Below, piece after piece: positions 55,260 to 63,816 of a stretch of DNA of 64,000 nucleotides. The notes under the pieces were generated by a model. That model searched no databases, was not told where the DNA came from, and saw only the letters and a list, made by a program, of their open reading frames with translations. Origin of the DNA: Candidatus Poribacteria bacterium. Its GTDB lineage: Bacteria > Poribacteria > WGA-4E > UBA9662. Both the position numbers and the translations under genes were made by a program. The stretch is taken from assembly GCA_030748495.1 (NCBI GenBank), contig JASMLX010000015.1, positions 1-64,000 on the forward strand. Direction: 5' to 3'. Within the stretch, counting starts at the first letter, position 1. Every line of letters starts with the position of its first letter.

Positions 55260-57905
55260 ATGTCACACATCATTGAAACGCCTCGTCCTGAGTACCCACG
55301 CCCCGATTTTCAGCGCGGATCAAGTGAGGGCCTGGACTGGATCAACCTGAACGGTGTTTGGGATTTTCAGTTCGATCCACAAGACGTGGGCGAAGCAGAG
55401 AACTGGTACAGTAACGATGCCGACGTATACGATGATCAGATTGTCGTACCCTATCCATGGGAAAGCTTAGCCGCCTGGGGCCAAGCCGACGAAGCCACTA
55501 GTGCCAACTACCTGAGTCCCAGAGCCTATCTGGAACCTGAATCTGTCACCTGCGGTGGTTTAGGCCGCGAGGGCAACTATCGCGACGCTGACCGACATAC
55601 GATAGGTTGGTATAAACGAACTATCTCCGTACCGGAAGGATGGCTGAAGCAACGAGTGATCCTCAAGTTTGGTGCTGTCGACTGGCAGACCAAGGTCTGG
55701 GTCAACGGCCGTTTGGCTGGCCAGAACGAAAACGGTTACTTGCCCTTCGAGATCGATATCACCGACTTTTTAGTGGCGGGCCAAGCGGCTACGCTGGTAG
55801 TTCGCGCCTATGATGCGCAAGATCATTCAGCCCAACCGGCTGGCAAGCAAATCGGATGGTATACGCGCTGTAGTGGTATCTGGCAGACCGTCTATCTGGA
55901 GCCGAGGTCGGAGATCTATATTCAAACCTTCAAGGTTTACACCGATATTGACGCAGCAGAGGTCAAAATTAAGCTGGAAATTGGTGGAGGAGAGTTAGAT
56001 GGTCTGGCTCCAGCAGTTGAAACTGATGCCCCTGTTAGCCAAACTGAGATTGATGTTGCCAGGAGCACTGCTACTATATTGTTGAAATTGGACCGAGAAC
56101 AGGTGCGGCTCTGGGACGTCGACTCACCACACCTCTACGATCTGACCCTAAACCTGTGTCAAGACAGGCAGGTGATCGACCGGGTGTCGAGCTATTTTGG
56201 TATGCGAAAAGTCTCACGTCAACTGCTACCCGGCACCGATTATGAGTATGTTTTTATCAACGACCGACCTACCTATCTATTGGGCGCGTTAAATCAATCC
56301 TTCAATCCGCAGGGAGTCTACACCTTCCTCGACGACGAACAGATCAAGACCGATATCGTGCGGGCCAAAGAATTTGGCTTCAATTTCCTGCGTCTGCATA
56401 TCAAGGTCGACGAACCCCGCCTTTACTATTGGGCCGACAAACTGGGTATGCTGTTTATGTGTGACATACCCAACTTCGGCAACGATGGATATGGTGAAAC
56501 GGCACAAGGCCGATGGGAACAGACGCTCAGGGGTACCATCGACCGCGATTTCAATCACCCCTCCATTATCGCCTGGTGTGACTTTAATGAAACTTGGGGG
56601 CTAGGCGGTAGGGAATACGCCAATTTGAAAGATCGACAGGAATGGGTGCGGCAGATGTATCACCTGACACGGGAACTCGATCCTACCCGGCTAGCGGAAG
56701 AGAATTCCCCCTGCCTCTATGATCACGTTGAGACCGACATTAACTCTTGGCACTTTTACATCAACGACTACCAGCAGGCCAAGGAACATATTGCCAATGT
56801 GGTGGAACAGACCTATCCCGGTTCTGAATTCAACTATGTTGGCGGCAACAAACAGACCAATGCACCACTGATCAATAGCGAGTATGGTGGCATTGCGGCC
56901 GGATCCGGCGACAAAGACATTTCGTGGTGTTTCAAGTTTTTGACTAATGAAATGCGCCTCTACCAGAAAATTGGCGGTTATGTCTATACCGAACTACAGG
57001 ATATCGAATGGGAACACAACGGATTTATGAACTACGATCGGAGCGTCAAGCAGTTTGGCTACGATTATAACGACATCAATACGCTGGACTTTATCGCCAT
57101 CGATCACCATCCGGGTCTGACCTTTGCCCCCAATCAGATCTTTGAAGCCGACATCTACTCCAGCCACTTTTCGCACCGCCAGATTTCGCAGGCTAATTTG
57201 CACTGGCGACTGGATGGGCTGGACCACCACGGTGAGTTACTGGTCGATCTAGCCTCCGGCACAGCACCGATCTCTTTCAATCCTTACCAGGTGGAGAAGG
57301 TGCATCGACTATCGCTGCACCTACCGGATCTCCGGCTGGCTGGAACCCTACACTTCTGGGTAACAGATCAGGGGGGCACAACTGTCGCCCGCAACTTCGT
57401 CAATCTGGAGATTTTGAAAGAGATTCCAGCCGTTGAACAGGATAGCAACCAGTGGATTATAAATCATAATTTAGAGGGTGGGCTGGTTGAGGTCAACGAT
57501 CTATCCCAATCCTTTGACTTGCCTGTAGAAGGAGGAACTATTCAGTCGATAGAGCTCCGGTTTGAAGCCTCCTCCACCATAGACGGCGCCCCGCAGACCG
57601 ATCATGAATGCTCACCGAGCGATGCCAATATTACCATCAACGGTACCACTATAGAGACGGTGACATTCCCGAATGCGCCGGCCGATACTCGCGGAGCACT
57701 CTCCTATATCAATGGGATTCCTGGTAAGTACGGTCACCTGGTTAGATTGCCAATCGATCCGGGGTCGCTAGACCTGAGTAGTGGTAAGCTCAACATCGAA
57801 TATTGGGTTCAAGCTGAGGCTGAGAATGTCGAGGGTATCACCTTCTATTCGCAACGGGCGGGACGATATCCCCTTTGTGCGCAGGTTCGGATTAAGGTCA
57901 ATTAA
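55260..57905 (+). CDS. glycoside hydrolase family 2 (beta-galactosidase/glucuronidase-like)
   Basis: The 881-residue enzyme has a sugar-binding jelly-roll (LNGVWDFQFDP, RTISVPEGWLKQRVILKFGAVDWQTKVWVNGRLAGQNENGY; residues about 20-205), an immunoglobulin-like domain and a TIM-barrel. Catalytic residues: the acid/base Glu in WCDFNETWG and the nucleophile Glu in INSEYGG. FGFNFLRLHIK and LFMCDIPNFG are the usual barrel strands. Extra beta domains fill the last 250 residues. No signal peptide is seen, so it is probably cytoplasmic. It should release beta-linked hexoses or uronic acids. Confidence 0.9.
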   Translation: MSHIIETPRPEYPRPDFQRGSSEGLDWINLNGVWDFQFDPQDVGEAENWYSNDADVYDDQIVVPYPWESLAAWGQADEATSANYLSPRAYLEPESVTCGGLGREGNYRDADRHTIGWYKRTISVPEGWLKQRVILKFGAVDWQTKVWVNGRLAGQNENGYLPFEIDITDFLVAGQAATLVVRAYDAQDHSAQPAGKQIGWYTRCSGIWQTVYLEPRSEIYIQTFKVYTDIDAAEVKIKLEIGGGELDGLAPAVETDAPVSQTEIDVARSTATILLKLDREQVRLWDVDSPHLYDLTLNLCQDRQVIDRVSSYFGMRKVSRQLLPGTDYEYVFINDRPTYLLGALNQSFNPQGVYTFLDDEQIKTDIVRAKEFGFNFLRLHIKVDEPRLYYWADKLGMLFMCDIPNFGNDGYGETAQGRWEQTLRGTIDRDFNHPSIIAWCDFNETWGLGGREYANLKDRQEWVRQMYHLTRELDPTRLAEENSPCLYDHVETDINSWHFYINDYQQAKEHIANVVEQTYPGSEFNYVGGNKQTNAPLINSEYGGIAAGSGDKDISWCFKFLTNEMRLYQKIGGYVYTELQDIEWEHNGFMNYDRSVKQFGYDYNDINTLDFIAIDHHPGLTFAPNQIFEADIYSSHFSHRQISQANLHWRLDGLDHHGELLVDLASGTAPISFNPYQVEKVHRLSLHLPDLRLAGTLHFWVTDQGGTTVARNFVNLEILKEIPAVEQDSNQWIINHNLEGGLVEVNDLSQSFDLPVEGGTIQSIELRFEASSTIDGAPQTDHECSPSDANITINGTTIETVTFPNAPADTRGALSYINGIPGKYGHLVRLPIDPGSLDLSSGKLNIEYWVQAEAENVEGITFYSQRAGRYPLCAQVRIKVN

Positions 57906-57931
57906 CCCTGTCCCGTGATTAACACTTGGCA

Positions 57932-58380
57932 GTGAATATCTTATATCCGGCGGATTGGCATATTGGCAAACGGTTGTCTTAATACGACCGGGCTGAAGAA
58001 CATTGCCAGTTTCCGGATTGGTGACTGGATACAATCGCAGCCTACCAGGTCGATGTTCTGCTGGTTGCTGGCGATATGTTCGATACCGCGCAGCCCTACT
58101 CGGAGTGGATGCAGTTATATTACGATTTTTCTGCATCGACTTCACACTGAAATCACAACCCAAGCGATATCTACCATCCAGGATGGATCGTTCACCGGGC
58201 TTGAGCAAACATATTCCGGCCAGTAGACTAACGTCGACGGACGCTCCGACTAGCGACGTGGTGTCACAATTACCACTGGAGGTCTTCGATCAGTTCCGCC
58301 GAACCAAATACTCCGGCTTAGACCAAGATCTTTTGGCTGGCGAGTCCCAATCTGCCGAATTGCAACAAACTTTCACATAA
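57932..58380 (+). pseudogene. SbcD-like nuclease, N-terminal relic
   Basis: From GTG 57932 the frame reads ILYPADWHIGKRLS-stop-YDRAEEH..FPDW-stop-LDTIAAYQVDVLLVAGDMFDTAQPYSEWMQLYYDF, then shifts (LHRLHTEITTQA). DWHIGK and GDMFDTAQP are the first two metal motifs of the Mre11/SbcD double-strand-break nuclease. A last scrap (AGESQSAELQQTF) ends at 58380. The second half of the gene is absent. It is a dead copy; an intact sbcCD may lie elsewhere in the genome. Confidence 0.75.
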
Positions 58381-58409
58381 TTGCTGGAGGTGGTTGAAAA
58401 TGAGGATCA

Positions 58410-60107
58410 CTAGTTGAGGCGAGACTGATCGATAATCGTTAACCGGGCTTCTCCTTCAACCAACCGATAAAATCGATTGGCGACCAGATGAGTGAAGGTC
58501 TGTTTTGTTCCGCTGGGCCAGCGCACTTTGATCTGATCTACCTGCTGTTGTTGACCCAGCCCGAAAAAGAGACGCAGATCGTTCTGCGACAAATAACCTG
58601 ACCCACTATGGACAGTTCGCACCATCTGTTGGCCACTCGTCTTCAGAATCACCCTGGCACCGATAGCATCGGTATTGGAGCGGGTTCCAGCAAGTTGGAA
58701 GACAATCCAGTGATTGGCATTACCGTAATCATTTCTCAGTAGTCTGGCCGGTTGGCCGGAGTTGTTAAAGAAGAGGTCCAGATCCCCGTCATTATCGTAG
58801 TCCCCCAGCGTTGCACCGCGACTGACCTGTGGCGGGGAGGTATCCGCTTGATCAATTTCTATCAGTTCGAAGCGAGCGTTCTGCCGATTGAGAAACAGAT
58901 GATCGATTTGAGCGTAGACCTCATCGGAAATAAGAGCGATATTTTCTTGCAGATGACCGTTGGCGGCATAAATGTCCAACCAACCGTCGTTATCAGCATC
59001 GAAAAAATCAACTCCCCAGGTAAAGGAGGTCAACGTTGGTGCTCCAATACCAGCACTATAAGAGGCATCGGTAAAAAGGCCCGAGTCGTTGCGGTACAAC
59101 AAGACCGGCAAGGCTGATGCGTTACTAACCACCAGGTCTAGATCACCATCGTTGTCGTAGTCGCCAAATCCAGATCCCATTCCGCTACCGGGCATACCGT
59201 TTTCATCATAGCCGACTCCAACCAAACTGGCAACTTCAACGAAAGTACCATCACCGTTATTTTGATAGAGAAAGTCACGTTCCATATCGTTAGCTACTTG
59301 AATATCAGGATCACCGTCGTTATCGTAGTCGCCAACAGCCACCGACAGTCCTAACCCCTCTTCGACAACGCCCACTTCCAAGCTGATATCGGTGAAGGTC
59401 CCATCACCGTGGTTACGATAAAGTGTATCCCGTTGACTAACAAAAACGGTGCCAGCGATTTGGTCAGCTGGACTTCGATAGGTTCGCAGTCCATCGGTTT
59501 CCCACCAGCTATGATCCTCAAAGGAGAACTGCATATAGTTGACGACAAATAGATCCAGGTCGCCGTCATTGTCTACATCCAGAAACGCGCAACTGGTACT
59601 CCAACGCGGGTCGCCACTACCGGTCGCCCGGGTAACGTCGGTAAAGGTTCCGTCGCCATTGTTGCGGTAGAGTTTGTTCGGTCCGAAGTTGGTAATGTAT
59701 AGATCCGGATCCCCATCGCTATCGTAGTCACCAGCGGCCACCCCGAAACCGTAAGAGGTATCTCCGAGGCCAGCCTCAACCGTCACATCGGTGAAGGTGC
59801 TATCCCCATTGTTGTGGTAGAGGGTGTTGGTCGGTGGGGGGGATAACCTGCTACCCGGCAGATTAGCGCCGTTGACCACATAAAGGTCTGGTAGTCTATC
59901 GTTATTGTAGTCGAAAAACACCGCTCCGGCTCCAAGTGTCTCCAGCAGGTATTTCTCTCCACTCCGCCCATCGAAATGCCGTGAATCAATTCCAGATTGA
60001 GCCGTGACATCGACCAGTTGCCCCCAACTGAAGCCTGTAATCGTCAGGTAGAAGATCCAGATCAGATAGATCCTGGGAATTAGTGGCCTTTTCTGATACT
60101 GGACCAC
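58410..60107 (-). CDS. FG-GAP/VCBS repeat protein, CRTAC1-like with ASPIC/UnbV domain
   Basis: The 565-residue secreted protein has a signal peptide (IYLIWIFYLTITGFSWG). Residues about 35-440 are a beta-propeller of FG-GAP/VCBS repeats with Ca-binding DxDxDG loops (GDYDSDGDPDLYITN, LDVDNDGDLDLFVVN, GDYDNDGDPDIQVAN, DADNDGWLDIYAAN) alternating with LYRNNGDGTFTDVT. The last 100 residues are an ASPIC/UnbV domain (IGARVILKTSGQQMVRTVHSGSGYLSQNDLRLFFGLG). It probably acts in adhesion or ligand binding at the surface. Its start overlaps the upstream LamG gene by 28 bases, so the two form one operon. Confidence 0.9.
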   Translation of the reverse strand: MVQYQKRPLIPRIYLIWIFYLTITGFSWGQLVDVTAQSGIDSRHFDGRSGEKYLLETLGAGAVFFDYNNDRLPDLYVVNGANLPGSRLSPPPTNTLYHNNGDSTFTDVTVEAGLGDTSYGFGVAAGDYDSDGDPDLYITNFGPNKLYRNNGDGTFTDVTRATGSGDPRWSTSCAFLDVDNDGDLDLFVVNYMQFSFEDHSWWETDGLRTYRSPADQIAGTVFVSQRDTLYRNHGDGTFTDISLEVGVVEEGLGLSVAVGDYDNDGDPDIQVANDMERDFLYQNNGDGTFVEVASLVGVGYDENGMPGSGMGSGFGDYDNDGDLDLVVSNASALPVLLYRNDSGLFTDASYSAGIGAPTLTSFTWGVDFFDADNDGWLDIYAANGHLQENIALISDEVYAQIDHLFLNRQNARFELIEIDQADTSPPQVSRGATLGDYDNDGDLDLFFNNSGQPARLLRNDYGNANHWIVFQLAGTRSNTDAIGARVILKTSGQQMVRTVHSGSGYLSQNDLRLFFGLGQQQQVDQIKVRWPSGTKQTFTHLVANRFYRLVEGEARLTIIDQSRLN

Positions 60108-60874
60108 AGGGTTGTCAATTTACCTTTGGGACCAACCGCTAACCCGCCAACATCACTGCCTTCGATATCCCGTTTGATTTCAGCTTCACTCAAAATCCCT
60201 TTATAGATCACCAGATCATCGATTAAGCCGGTAAATTTCTGTTCTCCGGCTGGACAGCCACCACCGGTGGCGATCGACCCGATTTGGTAGCATTGCTGAA
60301 TCGGAATGGTCTCGTTTGGTTTCGAGCCACTTTCGGCTTTGACCTGACCATTGAATCGGATCTTGACGGCGTCTTTAGTATCGAAAGTGACCGCAATATG
60401 CGTCCACTCTTTGGGCAGTGGCTCCTTAGTTTTGGCTTGCATCGACCAACCCGGATTAGAGGCCCAGACGTACACACTCTGATCGGAATTGTAGATGACC
60501 GCCCAACGAACCCGGTCCGCCGCTACCATGTAGTTCCAAGTACCTGCCTGTTTGTCTGACTTTTTGACCCAGAACTCAACCGTAAAGTCTTTATTCAGAG
60601 ATTCGAGAGCTTTGGTTAAGGGAATTTGCACATGGCTGGCCCCGTCAAATTCGAGCGCTTTGCCAAACTTACCGCCAGCCCACTTCGGCTTCCCTTCGAA
60701 CTTCCCTACATGCTTGTGGTCGGAAAGACCCTTGACCGAGTTCCCTTTACCTTCATCCAGAGGGAAATAAAGAACCAGTTCGCTTTCGGCCGACCAGCAG
60801 GTCGGTGTAAGCAAGCCAGCGGTAAAAATACAAACAGAAACTATCATCGCTATCGTTTTGAAGTAATTTTTCAT
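60080..60874 (-). CDS. secreted LamG-domain protein with KLxxxW C-terminal tail
   Basis: The 264-residue protein has a signal peptide (FKTIAMIVSVCIFTAGLLT) cut near WSAES. Residues about 33-235 are a concanavalin-like LamG domain: LYFPLDEGKGNSVKG, GKALEFDGASHVQIP, FTVEFWVKK, WTHIAVTFDTKDAVKIRFNG and FTGLIDDLVIYKGILSEAEIKRDI. It ends AVGPKGKLTTLWSSIRKGH, the same tail as three other secreted proteins here. ATG 60874 fits AGGAG; a GTG three codons earlier is less likely. It is co-transcribed with the CRTAC1-like gene. It is probably a sugar-binding surface protein. Confidence 0.85.
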   Translation of the reverse strand: MKNYFKTIAMIVSVCIFTAGLLTPTCWSAESELVLYFPLDEGKGNSVKGLSDHKHVGKFEGKPKWAGGKFGKALEFDGASHVQIPLTKALESLNKDFTVEFWVKKSDKQAGTWNYMVAADRVRWAVIYNSDQSVYVWASNPGWSMQAKTKEPLPKEWTHIAVTFDTKDAVKIRFNGQVKAESGSKPNETIPIQQCYQIGSIATGGGCPAGEQKFTGLIDDLVIYKGILSEAEIKRDIEGSDVGGLAVGPKGKLTTLWSSIRKGH

Positions 60875-60903
60875 CTGTAACACTCCTTTCAGGTTTCGAT
60901 ACT

Positions 60904-60932
60904 GTTTTACAATAGATCCTTCTATTTGTCAA
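60904..60932 (-). promoter_or_regulatory. sigma-70-like promoter of the LamG/CRTAC1 operon
   Basis: On the minus strand TTGACA (60932-60927), a 17-base spacer and TAAAAC (60909-60904), about 30 bases before ATG 60874. Confidence 0.55.
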
Positions 60933-60962
60933 ACTCTAATCGAGAGGTCGTTGGGGTTTAAC

Positions 60963-60991
60963 TTGACGCCGACACTATCTGGCTGTAGAAT
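60963..60991 (+). promoter_or_regulatory. sigma-70-like promoter of the lipoprotein pair
   Basis: TTGACG (60963-60968), 17 bases, then TAGAAT (60986-60991), a short distance before TTG 61015. Confidence 0.6.
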
Positions 60992-61014
60992 TAGATTGTA
61001 TCCGGGTTCGAGAT

Positions 61015-61422
61015 TTGAAACACTGTAACTTTGGTAATTTCCCAGCCTGCCTTCTGGTAATATCTACTATTCTATTGGCGACCAGTTGTGGAACGACACC
61101 AACCAATCGCTTTGCTATTAAAGTGGCCAAAGCCAAACTGTGGAACGAAGCGGCTTTCCGCTGGGAACAGGTTATCGAACAGGAACCGGAAGCCGCTTTT
61201 GCCTATAACAATTTAGGCGTTGCGTACGAAGCCGGAGGAAAGATCGAGCAAGCCCTGACAGCCTATCAGCAAGCCGTGGAAATAGAGCCAGAAAATAAAC
61301 ACTATCGATATAACTATCGACGGTGTCGATCGATCCAAAAGAATCGCAGTAACCGGGCGTTAGAGGATCTGGACCAGACCCAGGCAGAGGAAACCGACTC
61401 GATCGAGGAAGTACAAGAATGA
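61015..61422 (+). CDS. TPR-containing lipoprotein
   Basis: The 135-residue lipoprotein (lipobox TSC, Cys25) is followed by two or so tetratricopeptide repeats: AFRWEQVIEQEPEAAFAYNNLGVAYEAGG and KIEQALTAYQQAVEIEPENKHYRYNY. The charged C-terminal tail is unstructured. It probably recruits a partner at the outer membrane. The start is TTG 61015. Its stop overlaps the next gene's start (ATGA, 61419-61422), so the two lipoproteins are made together and may form a complex. Confidence 0.75.
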   Translation: MKHCNFGNFPACLLVISTILLATSCGTTPTNRFAIKVAKAKLWNEAAFRWEQVIEQEPEAAFAYNNLGVAYEAGGKIEQALTAYQQAVEIEPENKHYRYNYRRCRSIQKNRSNRALEDLDQTQAEETDSIEEVQE

Positions 61423-62162
61423 GAGCAGTGACCTTTTTGTGTTTGCTGATGCTGGCCGGATGCGGTCAACGGGTAATGGAAATTGAGGTGCCGGTCAAGG
61501 TTGACTCCGAAATAGATGTCGATCGGTATCAACGGTTAGCTGTATTACCTTTTACCAACCAGGCCGCGAACTCAGACAAATATGAGGGTGGTTTTCTGGA
61601 TAATTCATCTGCTTTAGAAAATATGGGGCATGAAATTGCGCTAATGCTCCGCTATCGACTGAACCGTCGTGAGGCATTTAAAGTGGTGGACAGTAAAGAG
61701 ACGGCTAAAATGCTGGCGGGTGAAGTCTTGGAAGGCAGTATTTTTGAGGCGCAGATCCTGGAACAGGTTGCACTGATCGGAGAGTATCTGGAAGCCGATG
61801 CGGTAATAACGGGTAACTTTCGTTTCTTTACTACCAATGAACCTCGTCGCCACTATACCGAACGTTACTCGCCAGGTTTGCAACGCTACATCACCGATTA
61901 TCAGGATTATTTGCAGAAAAATTATATTCTGACTTTGCGGGTGGCTATTATGGATGTTGAAAGCCAGAAGATTATCTGGGACGATGTTTACCGGACGGCT
62001 ACATCCGAAGCCCATTCATTGGGAACGCTCATCATATCGCAAATTGCCTCCTCCGATTCTACCTTCAAGCGCTTAGCTAAGCAAGCCGTCGCTCAATTTA
62101 TCACCAAGATCGCCCCTCACTACGAGAAAGAGGATCGTTACATCGCGCTCAGCCCGCACTAA
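61419..62162 (+). CDS. GNA1162/LpoB/CsgG-like envelope lipoprotein
   Basis: The 247-residue lipoprotein (lipobox AGC, Cys15) has an alpha/beta domain of the GNA1162/CsgG-N type: YQRLAVLPFTNQAANSD, HEIALMLRYRLNRREAFKVVDSKETAKMLAGE, ILEQVALIGEYLEADAVITGNFRFF and LRVAIMDVESQKIIWDDVYRTATSE. In related systems (LpoB, CsgG) this fold regulates cell-wall synthesis or export. Its actual role here is unknown. It overlaps the TPR lipoprotein by 4 bases and is convergent with fetB. Confidence 0.8.
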   Translation: MRAVTFLCLLMLAGCGQRVMEIEVPVKVDSEIDVDRYQRLAVLPFTNQAANSDKYEGGFLDNSSALENMGHEIALMLRYRLNRREAFKVVDSKETAKMLAGEVLEGSIFEAQILEQVALIGEYLEADAVITGNFRFFTTNEPRRHYTERYSPGLQRYITDYQDYLQKNYILTLRVAIMDVESQKIIWDDVYRTATSEAHSLGTLIISQIASSDSTFKRLAKQAVAQFITKIAPHYEKEDRYIALSPH

Positions 62163-62171
62163 TCAGCACGA

Positions 62172-62957
62172 TCAGATCTGCAACTGATGAGCGGTGTTAA
62201 AACAGAGGCGACGAATGATGTGAACCACGACTACACAACCGATAGCGACAGAGGCCACGATCATCAACATCACGATGATCTGGTAGCGAATGGCTTCTGT
62301 CGGCGGTTGACCGGCTAAGATCTGTCCTGTCATCATCCCCGGTAGAGAAACTAACCCCACCGTCATTAACGCATTAATGGAAGGGATCATCCCTGCTTGA
62401 ATCGCATCTCGCAGTAGATTTTGAGTTGCTTCCCGATAGGTTGCGCCCAAAGAGAGCGCCAGTTCGACCTGTTGTCGTTGCTGACGAATATCGGACAGCA
62501 AACGACCGACAGCAATAGAGATAGCCGTCATCGAGTTACCAATAATCATTCCACCTAACGTCAGAAAGTATTGAGGTTGGTACCATGGTTCAACCTGGAT
62601 AATCACCCGTGTAACCATGATCGTAATCACCATGTAGCTAGCGATCATGGAGATGAAGGTGGGGGTGAAAATCTGCACCTCCTGTTCCTGTGTTCGGGAT
62701 CGAACCGCTTGCGCCGCCCAGAAAATCATCCAGCCGTAGTATGCCAGCACCGGTACCGGATGGTTCAATCGAAAGATATATCCCAAGATGTAGCCGACGA
62801 GCAGTAGTTGAGCGAATGTACGGATGGTGCCCAGAAGCAGATCTTTTTCCAATTTCAACTTCAGCAAGATCGACACGAGCCCCGCGGCCATGACTAGAAC
62901 CAGACAAATCAGCAGTTGGTCGATTCCAATTTCAACCGGATGAATCAAGGTATTCAT
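62172..62957 (-). CDS. fetB: iron export ABC transporter permease (FetB/UPF0014)
   Basis: The 261-residue inner membrane permease of the UPF0014 family has about seven membrane segments, the first LLICLVLVMAAGLVSILLKLK. Landmarks are RTFAQLLLVGYILGYIF, GGMIIGNSMTAISIAVGRLL, ALSLGATYREA and SINALMTVGLVSLPGMMTGQILAG. In E. coli the FetAB pair exports iron under oxidative stress. The ATG overlaps the stop of fetA by 4 bases (62954-62957). Confidence 0.9.
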   Translation of the reverse strand: MNTLIHPVEIGIDQLLICLVLVMAAGLVSILLKLKLEKDLLLGTIRTFAQLLLVGYILGYIFRLNHPVPVLAYYGWMIFWAAQAVRSRTQEQEVQIFTPTFISMIASYMVITIMVTRVIIQVEPWYQPQYFLTLGGMIIGNSMTAISIAVGRLLSDIRQQRQQVELALSLGATYREATQNLLRDAIQAGMIPSINALMTVGLVSLPGMMTGQILAGQPPTEAIRYQIIVMLMIVASVAIGCVVVVHIIRRLCFNTAHQLQI

Positions 62958-63622
62958 GCGTTGGCTTCCGTCAGGATGGCGTTCTGAAGATGGAATCGTC
63001 TGGGCTGGATGCTGCCAGTAGGCTGAAAATCGGTGTGTGTAACCAGAAAGACAGTTACCTGTTGTTCTCGATTCAGGTGTTGGATTTGGTCTTCGACCAC
63101 CGCCTTAGAGGACTGGTCTAAAGCAGAGGTCGGTTCATCACACAACAGAACTCTGGGCTTCATTAGCAAGATTCGAATCAGGGCTAATCGCTGTTTTTGC
63201 CCTACTGATAGAGTTTCAGCGTCGTCGTTTAGGCTGACCTGATCCAATAGAAAGTCAGACAACAGTTGTTTTAATTGGTCAGTAGCCGGTTGCAATTGCA
63301 CCCGCGAGACGCGAAACTGGTACGACAACAGAAGGTTGTCTTTGACAGATCCGGGGACCATAATCGGTGTTTGTTGTAGATAGGCAACCTGTCGGCGCAG
63401 CACAGGAACTTCAAAATGCTCAATCGGTTCCCCATCCAGATAAATCCGCCCACTAGTCGGTGTCTGAAGTCTGTTCAACAGGCGTAGCAAACTCGATTTA
63501 CCGCTACCGGATTGCCCTGAAATCTGGACAAACTCGCCTGGTTGAACCTGAAAGGATAGGTCTTCAAAGATTGGCGATTTCTCACTGTAACGCAGCGAGA
63601 GTTGTTGAACTTCAATTCTCAT
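62954..63622 (-). CDS. fetA: ABC transporter ATP-binding protein (FetA-like)
   Basis: The 222-residue nucleotide-binding subunit shows Walker A GQSGSGKSSLLRLLN, the Q-loop region AYLQQTPIMVPGSVKDNLLL, the ABC signature LSVGQKQRLALIRIL (a slight variant, LSVGQ), Walker B VLLCDEPTSALD and the switch His in LVTHTD. It pairs with the FetB permease that overlaps its 3' end. It heads a two-gene minus-strand unit diverging from thioredoxin. Confidence 0.9.
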   Translation of the reverse strand: MRIEVQQLSLRYSEKSPIFEDLSFQVQPGEFVQISGQSGSGKSSLLRLLNRLQTPTSGRIYLDGEPIEHFEVPVLRRQVAYLQQTPIMVPGSVKDNLLLSYQFRVSRVQLQPATDQLKQLLSDFLLDQVSLNDDAETLSVGQKQRLALIRILLMKPRVLLCDEPTSALDQSSKAVVEDQIQHLNREQQVTVFLVTHTDFQPTGSIQPRRFHLQNAILTEANA

Positions 63623-63663
63623 TGATAAACTGCTGATGCTCGATTGTCATCTTAGTGAAATGA

Positions 63664-63692
63664 TTGACCTGTAGGGGGCTGTACGGTATTAT
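63664..63692 (+). promoter_or_regulatory. sigma-70-like promoter, thioredoxin side
   Basis: TTGACC (63664-63669), 17 bases, then TATTAT (63687-63692), giving a leader of about 115 bases before ATG 63817. Confidence 0.45.
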
Positions 63693-63816
63693 TACTAACA
63701 TCTACCTAACAACAATTTATCGTTTGTCGTAAGGTTGGATAATGCTGTTTCGAGCGCATTCGTCTCAAACTATATACCCTACTTTAGAAAATCTAACTTG
63801 ACAAGGAGAAAATAAT

